This document shows, in pieces, positions 1 through 8,283 of a stretch of DNA of 64,000 bases. The DNA lies in assembly GCA_050953005.1 (NCBI GenBank), contig JBMNLV010000009.1, positions 124,001-188,000 on the forward strand. The letters run 5' to 3'. The position numbers were made by a program, and so were the translations under genes. This stretch comes from UBA6115 sp050953005. GTDB taxonomy: Bacteria > Bacillota > Clostridia > Christensenellales > Aristaeellaceae. Within the stretch, counting starts at the first letter, position 1. Every line of letters begins with the position of its first letter. Under the pieces are notes generated by a model. It did not search any database, was not told the origin of the DNA, and worked only from the letters and a program-made list of their open reading frames with translations.

Positions 1-2
1 AC

Positions 3-2120
3 ACACAGGGAAAGTTTGTCAAGGACACGCCCTGGGAAAATATCTTTATCAAGGATGCCGATCCGTTGATCCTGGAAGATTTGGACAACCGCGGCTTGCT
101 GCAGCGCAGGGCAATGTATACACATAATTATCCCCATTGCTGGCGCTGCGATACACCGCTGATGTATTACGCCCGCGCCACCTGGTTCATCCGGATGACT
201 CAGGTCCGGGATGAGCTGGTGCGCAACAACCAGTCCATCAACTGGTATCCGGAGAATATCAAGGATGGGCGGATGGGCAATTTTGTCGATAATGTGCTGG
301 ACTGGGCACTCTCCCGCGAACGCTATTGGGGTACGCCGCTGCCCGTTTGGCTGTGTGAAGAAGGTCACATGCATGTTATCGGCAGCAGGGAAGAGCTGGC
401 AGCCATGAGCATTGCCCCGCTTGATGACCTCAAGGAGCTGCACCGTCCATACATCGACCGCGTTGTCCTGCGCTGTCCCGAATGCGGAAAGGACATGCTC
501 CGCACCAAGGAGGTCATCGACTGCTGGTACGACTCGGGTTCCATGCCCTTTGCGCAATGGCATTATCCTTTTGAGAACAAGGATGAATTTCATCAACATT
601 TCCCAGCAGATTTTATTTCGGAAGCCGTGGATCAGACACGAGGGTGGTTTTATGCACTGCTGGCCATCAGCACACTGGTGTTTGACCAATCCTCCTATAA
701 GAATTGCCTGGTTCTGGGGCATGTTCAAGACAAGGACGGCCACAAGATGTCCAAGCACCTGGGCAATGTAGTCGACCCGATGGCAGTAATCAATAAGTTC
801 GGTGCAGATGCCGTACGGTGGTATTTTTACACAGCCGGCGCGCCCTGGCTGCCGAGCAGGTTCTATGATGAGGCGGTCAGCGAGGCTCAGCGCCGCTATA
901 TGAGTACGCTGTGGAATGCCTACGCTTTTTATATTCTTTACGCGCAAATCGACGGCTTTATTCCGGCAAACAACCCAATGAACCCGCAACAGCTTACTTT
1001 GATGGACCGCTGGATCCTCAGCCGCCTCCACTCAACCATCAGGACAGTGGATGAAAACCTGTCCGCATACCGCGTACCGGAAAGCGCCAACGCCATCAGC
1101 GAACTGGTAGATGACCTGTCCAATTGGTACATCCGCCGCAGCCGCTCCCGCTACTGGGGCAAGGGAATGGAAGGTGACAAGCAGGCGGCTTTCATCACCC
1201 TGTATACAGTGCTTGAAGCAATTGCCAGGCTGACCGCTCCCTTCACGCCATTCATGGCAGAATCCATTTACCAAAACATAGTGCGCAGTGTAGATGCCGG
1301 CGCGCCGGAATCAGTACATTTGTGCGCTTTTCCTAAAGTAGAGGAATCTTTCATCAATCCCGAGATTGAGCATCAGATGGGCCAATTGATGCAGGTTGTT
1401 CAACTGGGCCGCGCCTGCCGCAACCTGGCGAACATCAAGGTGCGCCAGCCCCTGAGCCAATTGATTGTGATGGGTTCGGATCTGGGGAGCGACTTTATAG
1501 AGCTGGCAAAAGATGAACTCAATATCAAGGAAATTGTCTTTACAGACAATGCAGATTCGTTCATTGGCTACCGCCTCAAACCACAGCTGCGCACACTAGG
1601 CCCTCGTTTCGGCAAAAATTTGGTCAAGGTCAGCCAGCTATTGGCGGCTTCGGATGGCAACCTGGCCATGGAATTGTTCCGGCGCGGGGAGCCTCTCCGG
1701 CTGGAATTGGATGGCCAGGAAATCTTGCTTGCTCAAGATGATGTGCTGGTGGAATCTGTGCAAAAGCCCGGTCTGATATCACAGGAAAGCCGCGGCATCA
1801 CCGTGGGCATTCTGACAGAATTGACCCAGGAACTGATTGACGAGGGCTACGCACGTGAAGTCATCAGCAAGCTGCAAACTATGCGCAAGGAGGCCGGGCT
1901 GGAAGTGACCGACCGGATTGATGTGTACTACGCCGCGCATGACGCCTTGAACCAGGCGTTTGAAAAACACCATGAACTCATCTGCTCTGTCGTGCTGGCG
2001 AAGTCCTTCAGCTCTGCCCAGGGGCCGGAGGATGCCTACACCCAATCCTGGGACATCAATGGTCTACCGGCTACTATCAGCCTGCGTAAAGTGCAGTATA
2101 AAGTCAAATCGTTCGATTAA
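3..2120 (+). CDS. ileS: isoleucyl-tRNA synthetase, type 2 (3' part)
   Basis: This gene charges tRNA-Ile with isoleucine in the cytoplasm. The frame is open from the window edge, so roughly the first third (HIGH motif, start of the editing domain) lies outside; about 705 residues are present. The KMSKS-type loop appears as KMSKHLGN near nt 742-765, followed by the anticodon-binding domain and a long C-terminal extension with the LGPRFGKNL signature of DUF5915. That extension and the KMSKHLGN form are typical of the eukaryote-like IleRS2 group, which in other species is associated with mupirocin tolerance; resistance here is inference only. The gene converges on the divIVA/sepF cluster, its usual neighbour in Firmicutes. 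Confidence 0.95.
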   Translation, partial: TQGKFVKDTPWENIFIKDADPLILEDLDNRGLLQRRAMYTHNYPHCWRCDTPLMYYARATWFIRMTQVRDELVRNNQSINWYPENIKDGRMGNFVDNVLDWALSRERYWGTPLPVWLCEEGHMHVIGSREELAAMSIAPLDDLKELHRPYIDRVVLRCPECGKDMLRTKEVIDCWYDSGSMPFAQWHYPFENKDEFHQHFPADFISEAVDQTRGWFYALLAISTLVFDQSSYKNCLVLGHVQDKDGHKMSKHLGNVVDPMAVINKFGADAVRWYFYTAGAPWLPSRFYDEAVSEAQRRYMSTLWNAYAFYILYAQIDGFIPANNPMNPQQLTLMDRWILSRLHSTIRTVDENLSAYRVPESANAISELVDDLSNWYIRRSRSRYWGKGMEGDKQAAFITLYTVLEAIARLTAPFTPFMAESIYQNIVRSVDAGAPESVHLCAFPKVEESFINPEIEHQMGQLMQVVQLGRACRNLANIKVRQPLSQLIVMGSDLGSDFIELAKDELNIKEIVFTDNADSFIGYRLKPQLRTLGPRFGKNLVKVSQLLAASDGNLAMELFRRGEPLRLELDGQEILLAQDDVLVESVQKPGLISQESRGITVGILTELTQELIDEGYAREVISKLQTMRKEAGLEVTDRIDVYYAAHDALNQAFEKHHELICSVVLAKSFSSAQGPEDAYTQSWDINGLPATISLRKVQYKVKSFD

Positions 2121-2131
2121 ATCAATACAAT

Positions 2132-2162
2132 CAACCGCCGCGGCTGATGTCTGCGGCGGTTG
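2132..2162. terminator. hairpin between convergent ileS and ROK kinase
   Basis: A perfect 10-bp stem (CAACCGCCGC / GCGGCGGTTG) with an 11-nt loop lies 12 nt past the ileS stop, between two convergent genes. Neither side has a strong T-run, so it is a probable bidirectional terminator rather than a textbook one. Confidence 0.55.
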
Positions 2163-2190
2163 TCTATTGTCTGTCTAATTCAAGCTGTAC

Positions 2191-3063
2191 TCAGCAATAT
2201 GCTTTTTGAGCCAGCAATACGGCGCCCATCAGGCCGCTGTCTGGCCACAGCGCAGGGGCTTTGATATACTCCTCCATCGGAGGCAATTGCTCCGAATCAA
2301 TATAACCATTGACCAGCTTTAGCACAGTTTGACGCACCATCGGCAACAAAACCTCCTGATGCATGACTCCGCCTCCCAGAATAATGACCTCAGGCGAAAC
2401 CGTCATCAGTGCGTTGACACATAGTTGGCCAAGATAGAAAGCTTCAAGTTCCCATCCACGGTGATCAGAAGGCAAATCCCTTGCCTGGATGCCCCAACGG
2501 GTTTGCATAGAAGGTCCGGATGCAAAACCTTCCGCACAATTGGGATGGTAGGGACATACGCCGTTCAGCAGGGGATCCTCATCATGACGGGTCAACAGCA
2601 TATGCCCCCATTCCGGGTGCATCATGCCATGAACAAGCTGCCCTTCGCAAAACAAACCACCGCCAATTCCGGTGCCAATGGTCAAATACAGACAGTTAAG
2701 CAGGCCCCTGGCGGCACCCAGGGTACATTCCGCCAGCGCTGCTGCGTTGACGTCCGTATCAATGGCGCAGGGAACACCAAGGGCATCCTTCAGTTTTTCC
2801 AGCAGCGGATAGCGCTGCCAGGCCAGCTTGGGCGTATTGAGGATTGTGCCATAATTTTCTGAGCATGCGCGGAGATTGATCGGCCCAAAGGCTGCGATCC
2901 CCAGGGCATCCACCTTTTTTTGAGCAAAAAACTCAATAACCGCTGGAATGGTTTCTTCAGGCACCAAGGTAGGCAGAGTGGCGTACTCCTGTTGTTTGAG
3001 CGACTCGTCAAACACACCCAGCACCATTTTGGTGCCACCAGCCTCCAAAGCACCCAGGCGCAT
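2191..3063 (-). CDS. ROK-family sugar kinase, probable fructokinase
   Basis: This is an ATP-dependent cytoplasmic kinase of the ROK family, about 290 residues. The N-terminal phosphate-binding motif LEAGGTKMVLG is present, as are the GTGIGGG loop and a zinc motif of the His-(x)n-CPYHPNC type followed by EGFASGP. That combination is characteristic of ROK fructokinases (GmuE/ScrK group), so fructose is the best-guess substrate, but glucose or another hexose cannot be excluded. The ATG at 3063 follows the divIVA stop by one base, so translation is probably coupled. A longer reading frame extends upstream but would overlap divIVA. A sugar kinase at the end of a division cluster is unusual and may simply reflect operon drift. 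Confidence 0.85.
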   Translation of the reverse strand: MRLGALEAGGTKMVLGVFDESLKQQEYATLPTLVPEETIPAVIEFFAQKKVDALGIAAFGPINLRACSENYGTILNTPKLAWQRYPLLEKLKDALGVPCAIDTDVNAAALAECTLGAARGLLNCLYLTIGTGIGGGLFCEGQLVHGMMHPEWGHMLLTRHDEDPLLNGVCPYHPNCAEGFASGPSMQTRWGIQARDLPSDHRGWELEAFYLGQLCVNALMTVSPEVIILGGGVMHQEVLLPMVRQTVLKLVNGYIDSEQLPPMEEYIKAPALWPDSGLMGAVLLAQKAYC

Positions 3064-3064
3064 T

Positions 3065-3586
3065 TTACGAGAGCTCCGAGTCCAAGATATCAATCTGATC
3101 CCTGAGCATGGTCTGGAAACGCTGTTTAAACTTCTGAGCGTCCTTTTCCAGCGCCTCAATCTCAAGCTTCAGCTCATTCTTGCGCGCTTCCAGACTATCC
3201 AGCTCGGGATCCGGAACACTATCCTTTGCAGACTGGATAATCTCTTCTGCGCGTTCATTGGCTTCTGCAAGAACCTCATCACAGGCTTTTTGCGTTTTCT
3301 CAAGTAGCAACCTGGCGCTTTTCAAGTCGCTGGGAATAACAGGCTCGGCGCTTGCAACAGCAAGCGGAGCAAGCGGAGCAGGAGCAGGAACCGCTACCGC
3401 AGGCATATAAGGTGCGGGAGACTGTTGCTGTTGCTTTAACTGGTCACGCAGCTGCTGGATGGTATGGTTCATACTTTCCATCTCATCACAAATAGCATCC
3501 AGGAACTCATCCACCTCCAGCGGATCATAGCCGCGAACCTTGGTTTTGAATTCCTTCTCCTCAATCATTGTAACAGTGATGGCCAT
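3065..3586 (-). CDS. divIVA: DivIVA-domain cell-division/polarity protein
   Basis: DivIVA proteins bind negatively curved membrane at septa and poles and recruit division or cell-wall factors. The 173-residue product starts with the conserved N-terminal block (FKTKVRGYDPLEVDEFLD), including the RGYDxxEVDxFLD lipid-binding and dimerisation signature. It continues into coiled coil, then a short Pro/Ala-rich segment around residues 60-80, then a second coiled coil rich in Glu and Lys. A GGGAGA ribosome site lies 7 nt before the ATG. It sits between sepF and the ROK kinase, the usual Firmicutes ylm/sepF-divIVA-ileS neighbourhood. Confidence 0.92.
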   Translation of the reverse strand: MAITVTMIEEKEFKTKVRGYDPLEVDEFLDAICDEMESMNHTIQQLRDQLKQQQQSPAPYMPAVAVPAPAPLAPLAVASAEPVIPSDLKSARLLLEKTQKACDEVLAEANERAEEIIQSAKDSVPDPELDSLEARKNELKLEIEALEKDAQKFKQRFQTMLRDQIDILDSELS

Positions 3587-3610
3587 GTTGTTTCTCCCTT
3601 CGCAATGAGG

Positions 3611-4612
3611 TTATTGAGCGTAGCGCCGGTTAAGATGCGCATCCTGTTGATATTCAGGCTGCGCGGCGCTCATCGGCGGTGCATATGGGCTGGTAACGGG
3701 CTGTTGCTGATAGCCGGGTACCTGCTGAGGTGGCGCGTAAGGTGACTGCTGAGCGGAATATGCTGGTGGCATCATTTGTTGGTATGCAGGCTGCTGGTAA
3801 GGTTGCCCTTGTGAAACAGGCTGCTGAAGCGGACGCGCCGGCGCATTGGCGCTGGCGGTAATCGGGTCTGTATACACCATCATGCCGCTTGGAGCCAGGA
3901 TATAAAAACCAACCTTCTGGGAAAGCCTGGTCATGGTGCCTCCCAGCGCAAAACAAGCGCCGCTGAGCATATCCACATAGCGGCGCACCTCCGCCTTGTC
4001 TATCAGCTGATCCATCACCACCAGGGTACATTGTCCCTTTCGCAGGCAGGTCATGGCTTGGCGGCAGCCAGTAACACTGGTAATGTTGACTACGTAAGCA
4101 TCCATTTGCCTGGTGGTCTCAGGCTCAGTTTGCTGCGCCCCCGGGAACTGTACAAGATTATCGGTGCTTTGCGGGTTTTGATTGTGCTGGGCAACACGGC
4201 GGTTGCGGCCCGGCTGCTGCTCCGGAGACTGGGACATTTGCAGCTGTGCGTGCTGAGGGGAAGCAGGCTGACCCGCATAGGCAGCATCAGTATCATGATA
4301 AGCCGGCGACTGCCATTGCTGGGGCACAGGCTGTTGAGCATAATCCTGGTAAGGAGCAGGCTGTTGATAAGGGGCCTGCTGGTAGGCAAACTGCTGATAA
4401 ACCGGCTGCTGGTAAGCCTGTTGCTGAACCTGTTGATACGCCTGTTGCTGATAAACCGGTTGGCCGGCATAATTCTGGGGGTATTCCCCTTGAACGGGAG
4501 CCTGCCGGGTATTATCATGCTGTTCTGACGTACCATAAAAGAACCGGTTATTTTTGCTGAATACCGCTTTAATGCGCTCTGATACCCTGCCTGTAAGGCT
4601 CCTTACATCCAT
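3611..4612 (-). CDS. sepF: SepF division protein with long Gln/Tyr-rich arms
   Basis: SepF anchors and bundles FtsZ at the division site. The SepF core (DUF552) is visible at about residues 165-250, with MDAYVVNIT, LVVMDQL, VDMLSGACFALGG and KVGFYILAPSG. The protein is 333 residues, against roughly 150 for typical SepF. The extra length is low-complexity sequence built of YQQ, AYQQP and QQP units, about 110 residues before the core and about 80 after it. The first 20 or so residues (MDVRSLTGRVSERIKAVF) could form the amphipathic membrane-binding helix. A GGAGG site 4-5 nt before ATG 4612 supports this start. Family assignment is firm; the function of the arms is unknown. Confidence 0.88.
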   Translation of the reverse strand: MDVRSLTGRVSERIKAVFSKNNRFFYGTSEQHDNTRQAPVQGEYPQNYAGQPVYQQQAYQQVQQQAYQQPVYQQFAYQQAPYQQPAPYQDYAQQPVPQQWQSPAYHDTDAAYAGQPASPQHAQLQMSQSPEQQPGRNRRVAQHNQNPQSTDNLVQFPGAQQTEPETTRQMDAYVVNITSVTGCRQAMTCLRKGQCTLVVMDQLIDKAEVRRYVDMLSGACFALGGTMTRLSQKVGFYILAPSGMMVYTDPITASANAPARPLQQPVSQGQPYQQPAYQQMMPPAYSAQQSPYAPPQQVPGYQQQPVTSPYAPPMSAAQPEYQQDAHLNRRYAQ

Positions 4613-4688
4613 GATTCCTCCTAGCCAGCCGGCCGTATCAATTAATCTGCGTTATTATAGCACAGATGCGGCAAGCTGCAAAACCCCC

Positions 4689-6125
4689 TTAGAACAGCCT
4701 AACGGTAAGTCCCTCATACAAGTGCCCTGAATGTACAGGCACAACATGAGCCTGGGTTGCATCCTGACTGATAATCTCGACCGGGACAAGATAGGGGCCC
4801 TCCTTATATTGCACTACCACACCAATCAATCCGTCCTGGTTGATGATTGCAGATGCAGGCACAGCATAAGTGATGACAGATTTTGAAAGCTGAACGCGCG
4901 CGGAGCGTGTGTACAATATAGGCTCTATGGCTGAGTCCGCCTTAAGCCGTACCAGCATCTCACCACCGGCCCGGGTAACAGACTCCACTTTGACGCTGAC
5001 TGTAGTGCTGTCAAAGCTCTCTATCAGCATCTTGTACTGGTCCCCCACCACAGGGTTCCAGCTCAGGTCATCCGCCAGCATCAGGGCGCCCCAGTCGTAT
5101 TGGCGCACCAGGCGGAAGATATCAATCGCATTCTTGGAACGAACCGCTGACGGGGGCACCTGGCCGGCCAGCATGGAGCGAATTTCCTGCGGGTTGTAAT
5201 CCTGGTAGTTTGCGGAGTTCAAAGCGCCTTCAAAGCCGTCAGTATAAAAGCTGATAATACCATTGTCCGTTGCCGCAAACTGCTTGGTCCAGGTCTCTAT
5301 TCGCTGCAGTTGGCTGTTTTCGTTGTCATATAGGCGCGTCAGCTTGGTATCGTCAATATACTTTTGTTTGAGATAGCTGTGCCGTTCGCTAATCGCCTGT
5401 TTCAGCAACAGCTCCTGGTTGAGCAGATTGCCGCTCGCGCCGCGCACCAGAGCCTGGGTTTCCTGCGCTCGCTGCATAACCATGGTTTCCAGCCTGGCCA
5501 GTTGTGCATCAGGGGTAGTTGAGGCATCCAGCAGCACCTTGTGATAGTCTTTGATTTGCTCACGATAAGTCTGCAACCGTTCAAGCTCCCTGGGTGAAAA
5601 GCCTGTGGAATATACGATACACACAGGATCTCCCCGGCTGACAGCCACGCCTTCCTCAGCCATGTAGCGCACATCGGAAACATTCTCCTGCTGGAAAACA
5701 GATTCGTTGCGCACGATCAGCGTTTGCCCGGAAAAAGTGGATCCATGCTCAGATATCGTGACAATGGCGGTTTTTTGTTCCTCTCCGCCCAGGAACTGGC
5801 TGGCTGCAATCACAGCAAGCACAATTACCAGCGCTGCCAGCCCCAGATACAGCCAGGTCAGCACATTGCGCTGCTTTGGTGGGGCACGATATATCATCCT
5901 ATCGTCTGGCGGCTGTTCACCGGGCTGAGGTTCCTGAGGCGGCAGATAGGAATTCACCCCCCCTTGATAAGGCGGCGGCGCGTTGAAGACCGGAGCCTGA
6001 ACAGGCCGCGCCTGATGCGGGTGGGCAGGTGTAAAAAAATCATCCTGATCCGGCGAAGGCCAGGGCTGCTGCGCTTGCGGCTGCACAGGCTGATTCTCTT
6101 CTTGGTTCCAGGGTCCCTGCACCAT
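4689..6125 (-). CDS. HlyD-like single-pass membrane protein of the sepF cluster
   Basis: The 478-residue product has a Gln/Pro-rich cytoplasmic N-terminal tail (about 85 residues), one transmembrane helix (about residues 90-112, LTWLYLGLAALVIVLAVIAA), a biotinyl-lipoyl/barrel-sandwich-like region (VSRGDPVCIVYSTGF), a helical stretch, and a C-terminal beta-rich domain. This is the plan of HlyD-type adaptor proteins. No transporter gene is adjacent. Homologues next to sepF and divIVA are common in Clostridia and are annotated as HlyD-family proteins of unknown role, so a division-linked or envelope function is inferred from context only. A GGAGGA site precedes ATG 6125, and the gene probably begins the operon. 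Confidence 0.75.
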   Translation of the reverse strand: MVQGPWNQEENQPVQPQAQQPWPSPDQDDFFTPAHPHQARPVQAPVFNAPPPYQGGVNSYLPPQEPQPGEQPPDDRMIYRAPPKQRNVLTWLYLGLAALVIVLAVIAASQFLGGEEQKTAIVTISEHGSTFSGQTLIVRNESVFQQENVSDVRYMAEEGVAVSRGDPVCIVYSTGFSPRELERLQTYREQIKDYHKVLLDASTTPDAQLARLETMVMQRAQETQALVRGASGNLLNQELLLKQAISERHSYLKQKYIDDTKLTRLYDNENSQLQRIETWTKQFAATDNGIISFYTDGFEGALNSANYQDYNPQEIRSMLAGQVPPSAVRSKNAIDIFRLVRQYDWGALMLADDLSWNPVVGDQYKMLIESFDSTTVSVKVESVTRAGGEMLVRLKADSAIEPILYTRSARVQLSKSVITYAVPASAIINQDGLIGVVVQYKEGPYLVPVEIISQDATQAHVVPVHSGHLYEGLTVRLF

Positions 6126-6161
6126 CAGTCCTCCTGCATGCGTGTCAATAATAACCGCTTA

Positions 6162-6190
6162 AGAATACAACCTCAGGAGATGATTGTAAA
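6162..6190 (-). promoter_or_regulatory. candidate sigma-70 promoter of the HlyD-sepF-divIVA operon
   Basis: On the minus strand, TTTACA (6190-6185) and TATTCT (6167-6162) are separated by 17 nt and lie 37 nt before the start codon at 6125. The -10 is imperfect. Confidence 0.4.
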
Positions 6191-6240
6191 GTCGGCGAAT
6201 AATACCCTTTTAATCCTCAAGTATAAAAACAATAAGAGAA

Positions 6241-6271
6241 GGCTGTAGCAGTTTTCTTTTCTGCTACAGCC
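6241..6271 (-). terminator. strong hairpin downstream of the permease gene
   Basis: A perfect 11-bp stem GGCTGTAGCAG / CTGCTACAGCC with a 9-nt loop lies 130 nt past the permease stop codon. In the minus direction it is followed by a U-rich run (TTCTCTTATTGTTTTT), consistent with an intrinsic terminator separating the permease from the HlyD-sepF operon. Confidence 0.6.
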
Positions 6272-6403
6272 CCGTGACAAACAATTAAATCATGCTGAAT
6301 GCGTGACTGATCCTGATAAAACCGCAGCCCTGAGATGCATTAAGAAAGTTCGCATGCAGGGCGCATCCGCTGCCGAAAATTCGTCTCAGTTATCTTGAAA
6401 ATG

Positions 6404-7969
6404 TTAAGCCTGGGCAGCCTTGGATTTTCTCTTGTCGCCGATATCGAGGATAAAATTGAGAATAATCCCCAGAATAGCCGCACCCGCTACAGCAGGCACG
6501 CTGATGCCAAAGAAGTCGATGTTGCCATTAAAGAAGTAATTGACACCCAGGCCAAAGGTCACGATAACCGCAATCACGGCAATGTTTTTTGCATCAAACA
6601 TGCTGACTCCCTTTTCAATCAGGATGGCGATGCCTTGGGCTGCAATCGCACCAAAGAGGTAGATCTCCAACCCGCCGATCACTGCCTGCGGAATACCGAA
6701 AATCAATTGGATAAAGGGCGTAAAGCAGGAAATGATCATGGCCAGAATACCCGCTGCCAGCATAACCGGCACGGAGAACACCTTGGTGATGGCCATGGTC
6801 GAAATGTTTTCACCGTAATTTGTGCCCGCCGGGCCGCCAACTGCGCCGGAAATCATATCGCAGATGCCGTCGCCAATCAGGTTGCGGTCAAGCATGGAAG
6901 CAATATCATAATGTTTGCCGCGCTTTTTAGCTTCATTGTTAACATAGATATCCAGTTGATAGATGTGTGCTGTGGATTCCGGAATGGTTGCGATAGCGAT
7001 AGGCATGATGGCCAGGACCGCCGCCCAGGAAACCTTGGGCAGGGTAAAGGCCGGCAGGGCAAAGACGCTGCCATCCCCCAATTTCCAGACCGAAGCGCTG
7101 AGAGCCTCTGCCGGGATCGTACGGAACATGTTCATGTCAGGGCCGCCGAACAGATAAATCAGCCCGGCAACCGCGCAACCAACCGCTGCGCCCAGCAAAA
7201 GAGGCAGCTGTCCCAGAAAGCCCTTGAGGTAACGCGAGAAAAGCACTGTGGCCAACAGCGTGCTCAGCGATACCACCCAGACCCAGTTGGAATTGAACAC
7301 CCCGGCCTGGGGCATCTCAGCCATGGCTGCGCTGACTGAATCCCCAAGCGAAGCCAGCGCTGTGTTGATGGTTTCGCCAGCCAGCGCAGGGTCGACCACC
7401 CTGCCAAGTTGGGTCACCAGCGCTTCCCCTGCGCCGCGAAGACCGTTGGTAGCAACAGCAACGGGCGCAGCATCGGAGATGGCATTGCCGGCCAGGGTCA
7501 GGCCAATGATCATCGCAATCGGACCGGTCACCTGGGCAGGCAGAATTTTTTCCACTTTGTCCTTTCCGCCCCATTTGACCAGGAGACCGGCTATAATGCT
7601 GATCAATCCTGAAAAAATGATGCCAAATTGCGCCTTGCTGATCAACTCCGGCGGCAGAATGTTCGTGGCTTCAAAAAATGCCTTTTGCACCTCAGTGCCC
7701 TCAGCCGCAACCATGCTGGCGATAGCAGTCAAATAAGCAAAGGAAGAACCATAGTACATTGGTATTTTGCCGCCGGTGATGAAGGTGAAGCAAACAGTCG
7801 CCAAACCTGAAGCGAACACAGTGGTGGACACCTGGAAACCCGTAATTAATGCGACAATGACAGTAGCCGGAAACATGACGATGACCTGCTGCAGCGCATA
7901 CAACAACAGTTTGCCGGCTGAGGGACGCTCATCCGGCAGATAGGAGATCTGGATGTTCTTTTTGCTCAT
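6404..7969 (-). CDS. uraA: NCS2-family uracil (uracil/xanthine) permease
   Basis: This is an inner-membrane nucleobase:cation symporter of about 521 residues with some 12-14 hydrophobic segments. The motif GGKIPMYYGSSFAYLTAI near residues 66-83 matches the UraA half-helix region, and the later TNYGENISTMAITKVFS stretch is typical of the family (NYGEN-type substrate site). Uracil is the favoured substrate by similarity; xanthine is the alternative. A GGAGA site precedes the ATG at 7969. The transcript carries a short leader with a tiny reading frame and an intrinsic terminator just before this gene, so expression is probably attenuation-controlled. Confidence 0.88.
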   Translation of the reverse strand: MSKKNIQISYLPDERPSAGKLLLYALQQVIVMFPATVIVALITGFQVSTTVFASGLATVCFTFITGGKIPMYYGSSFAYLTAIASMVAAEGTEVQKAFFEATNILPPELISKAQFGIIFSGLISIIAGLLVKWGGKDKVEKILPAQVTGPIAMIIGLTLAGNAISDAAPVAVATNGLRGAGEALVTQLGRVVDPALAGETINTALASLGDSVSAAMAEMPQAGVFNSNWVWVVSLSTLLATVLFSRYLKGFLGQLPLLLGAAVGCAVAGLIYLFGGPDMNMFRTIPAEALSASVWKLGDGSVFALPAFTLPKVSWAAVLAIMPIAIATIPESTAHIYQLDIYVNNEAKKRGKHYDIASMLDRNLIGDGICDMISGAVGGPAGTNYGENISTMAITKVFSVPVMLAAGILAMIISCFTPFIQLIFGIPQAVIGGLEIYLFGAIAAQGIAILIEKGVSMFDAKNIAVIAVIVTFGLGVNYFFNGNIDFFGISVPAVAGAAILGIILNFILDIGDKRKSKAAQA

Positions 7970-8002
7970 TGCTTTCTCTCCTTTTTTATGGTCTTGGCCC
8001 CT

Positions 8003-8030
8003 AAAAAAAAACAGCCCCCCTAGGAGCTGT
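8003..8030 (-). terminator. intrinsic terminator/attenuator in the uraA leader
   Basis: On the minus strand an 8-bp stem (ACAGCTCC / GGGGCTGT, one G-U pair) with a TAGG loop is followed by eight T residues. It lies inside the leader, 33 nt before the permease start codon, so it must be bypassed for expression. Confidence 0.85.
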
Positions 8031-8033
8031 ATT

Positions 8034-8054
8034 TTACCGTTTCATCCGCCTCAT
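8034..8054 (-). CDS. putative 6-residue leader peptide MRRMKR
   Basis: Between the uraA promoter and the attenuator there is a good ribosome site (GGAGG, 8065-8061), a 6-nt spacer, ATG at 8054, five more codons and TAA at 8036-8034. Three of the six codons are arginine (AGG, CGG, CGG). The stop codon ends 3 nt before the 5' arm of the terminator stem, so a ribosome paused at or near the stop would cover that arm. This geometry is what is seen directly; a role in translation-coupled attenuation is inference. No PyrR-binding motif or known riboswitch consensus was recognised in the roughly 85-nt leader. Confidence 0.5.
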   Translation of the reverse strand: MRRMKR

Positions 8055-8094
8055 GATTGTCCTCCGTTCGGGAACTTTCCGATTTTCTTTGCGA

Positions 8095-8123
8095 ACAATA
8101 TCACAGCTTCATGACGGTGTCAA
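8095..8123 (-). promoter_or_regulatory. promoter of uraA
   Basis: On the minus strand a perfect -35 TTGACA (8123-8118) and a -10 TATTGT (8100-8095) are 17 nt apart. Transcription would begin near 8088, leaving a short leader ahead of the attenuator. Confidence 0.75.
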
Positions 8124-8223
8124 GTGATTTGTGAACAAATTTTCGATTTTGCTTTGCTTTGTTCGTGCTGCTTGTAGAATCATGATCAAACGGCGTTCCG
8201 CAATAAAATGGTGGATTGATATA

Positions 8224-8251
8224 TTGACCTTTTCAAGAACCTGACTATAAT
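8224..8251 (+). promoter_or_regulatory. promoter of the zur-znuACB operon
   Basis: TTGACC (8224-8229) and a perfect TATAAT (8246-8251) are 16 nt apart, 33 nt before the zur start codon. Divergent from the uraA promoter. Confidence 0.75.
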
Positions 8252-8271
8252 TTGAAACCAAGTTCCAAATT
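8249..8271. promoter_or_regulatory. near-perfect palindrome, candidate Zur operator
   Basis: A 23-bp inverted repeat centred at 8260 (half-sites AATTTGAAAC and GTTCCAAATT, one mismatch) overlaps the last bases of the -10 and the transcription start of the zinc operon. Position and symmetry fit autorepression by the Fur-family regulator encoded next. The sequence differs from the Bacillus Zur box, so this is inference. Confidence 0.5.
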
Positions 8272-8283
8272 GGGAGTGAGCGT

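Noticed and set aside
8003..8094. PyrR-binding site or purine/guanidine riboswitch upstream of the permease
   Set aside because: The leader is only about 85 nt and none of the consensus elements I know could be matched.
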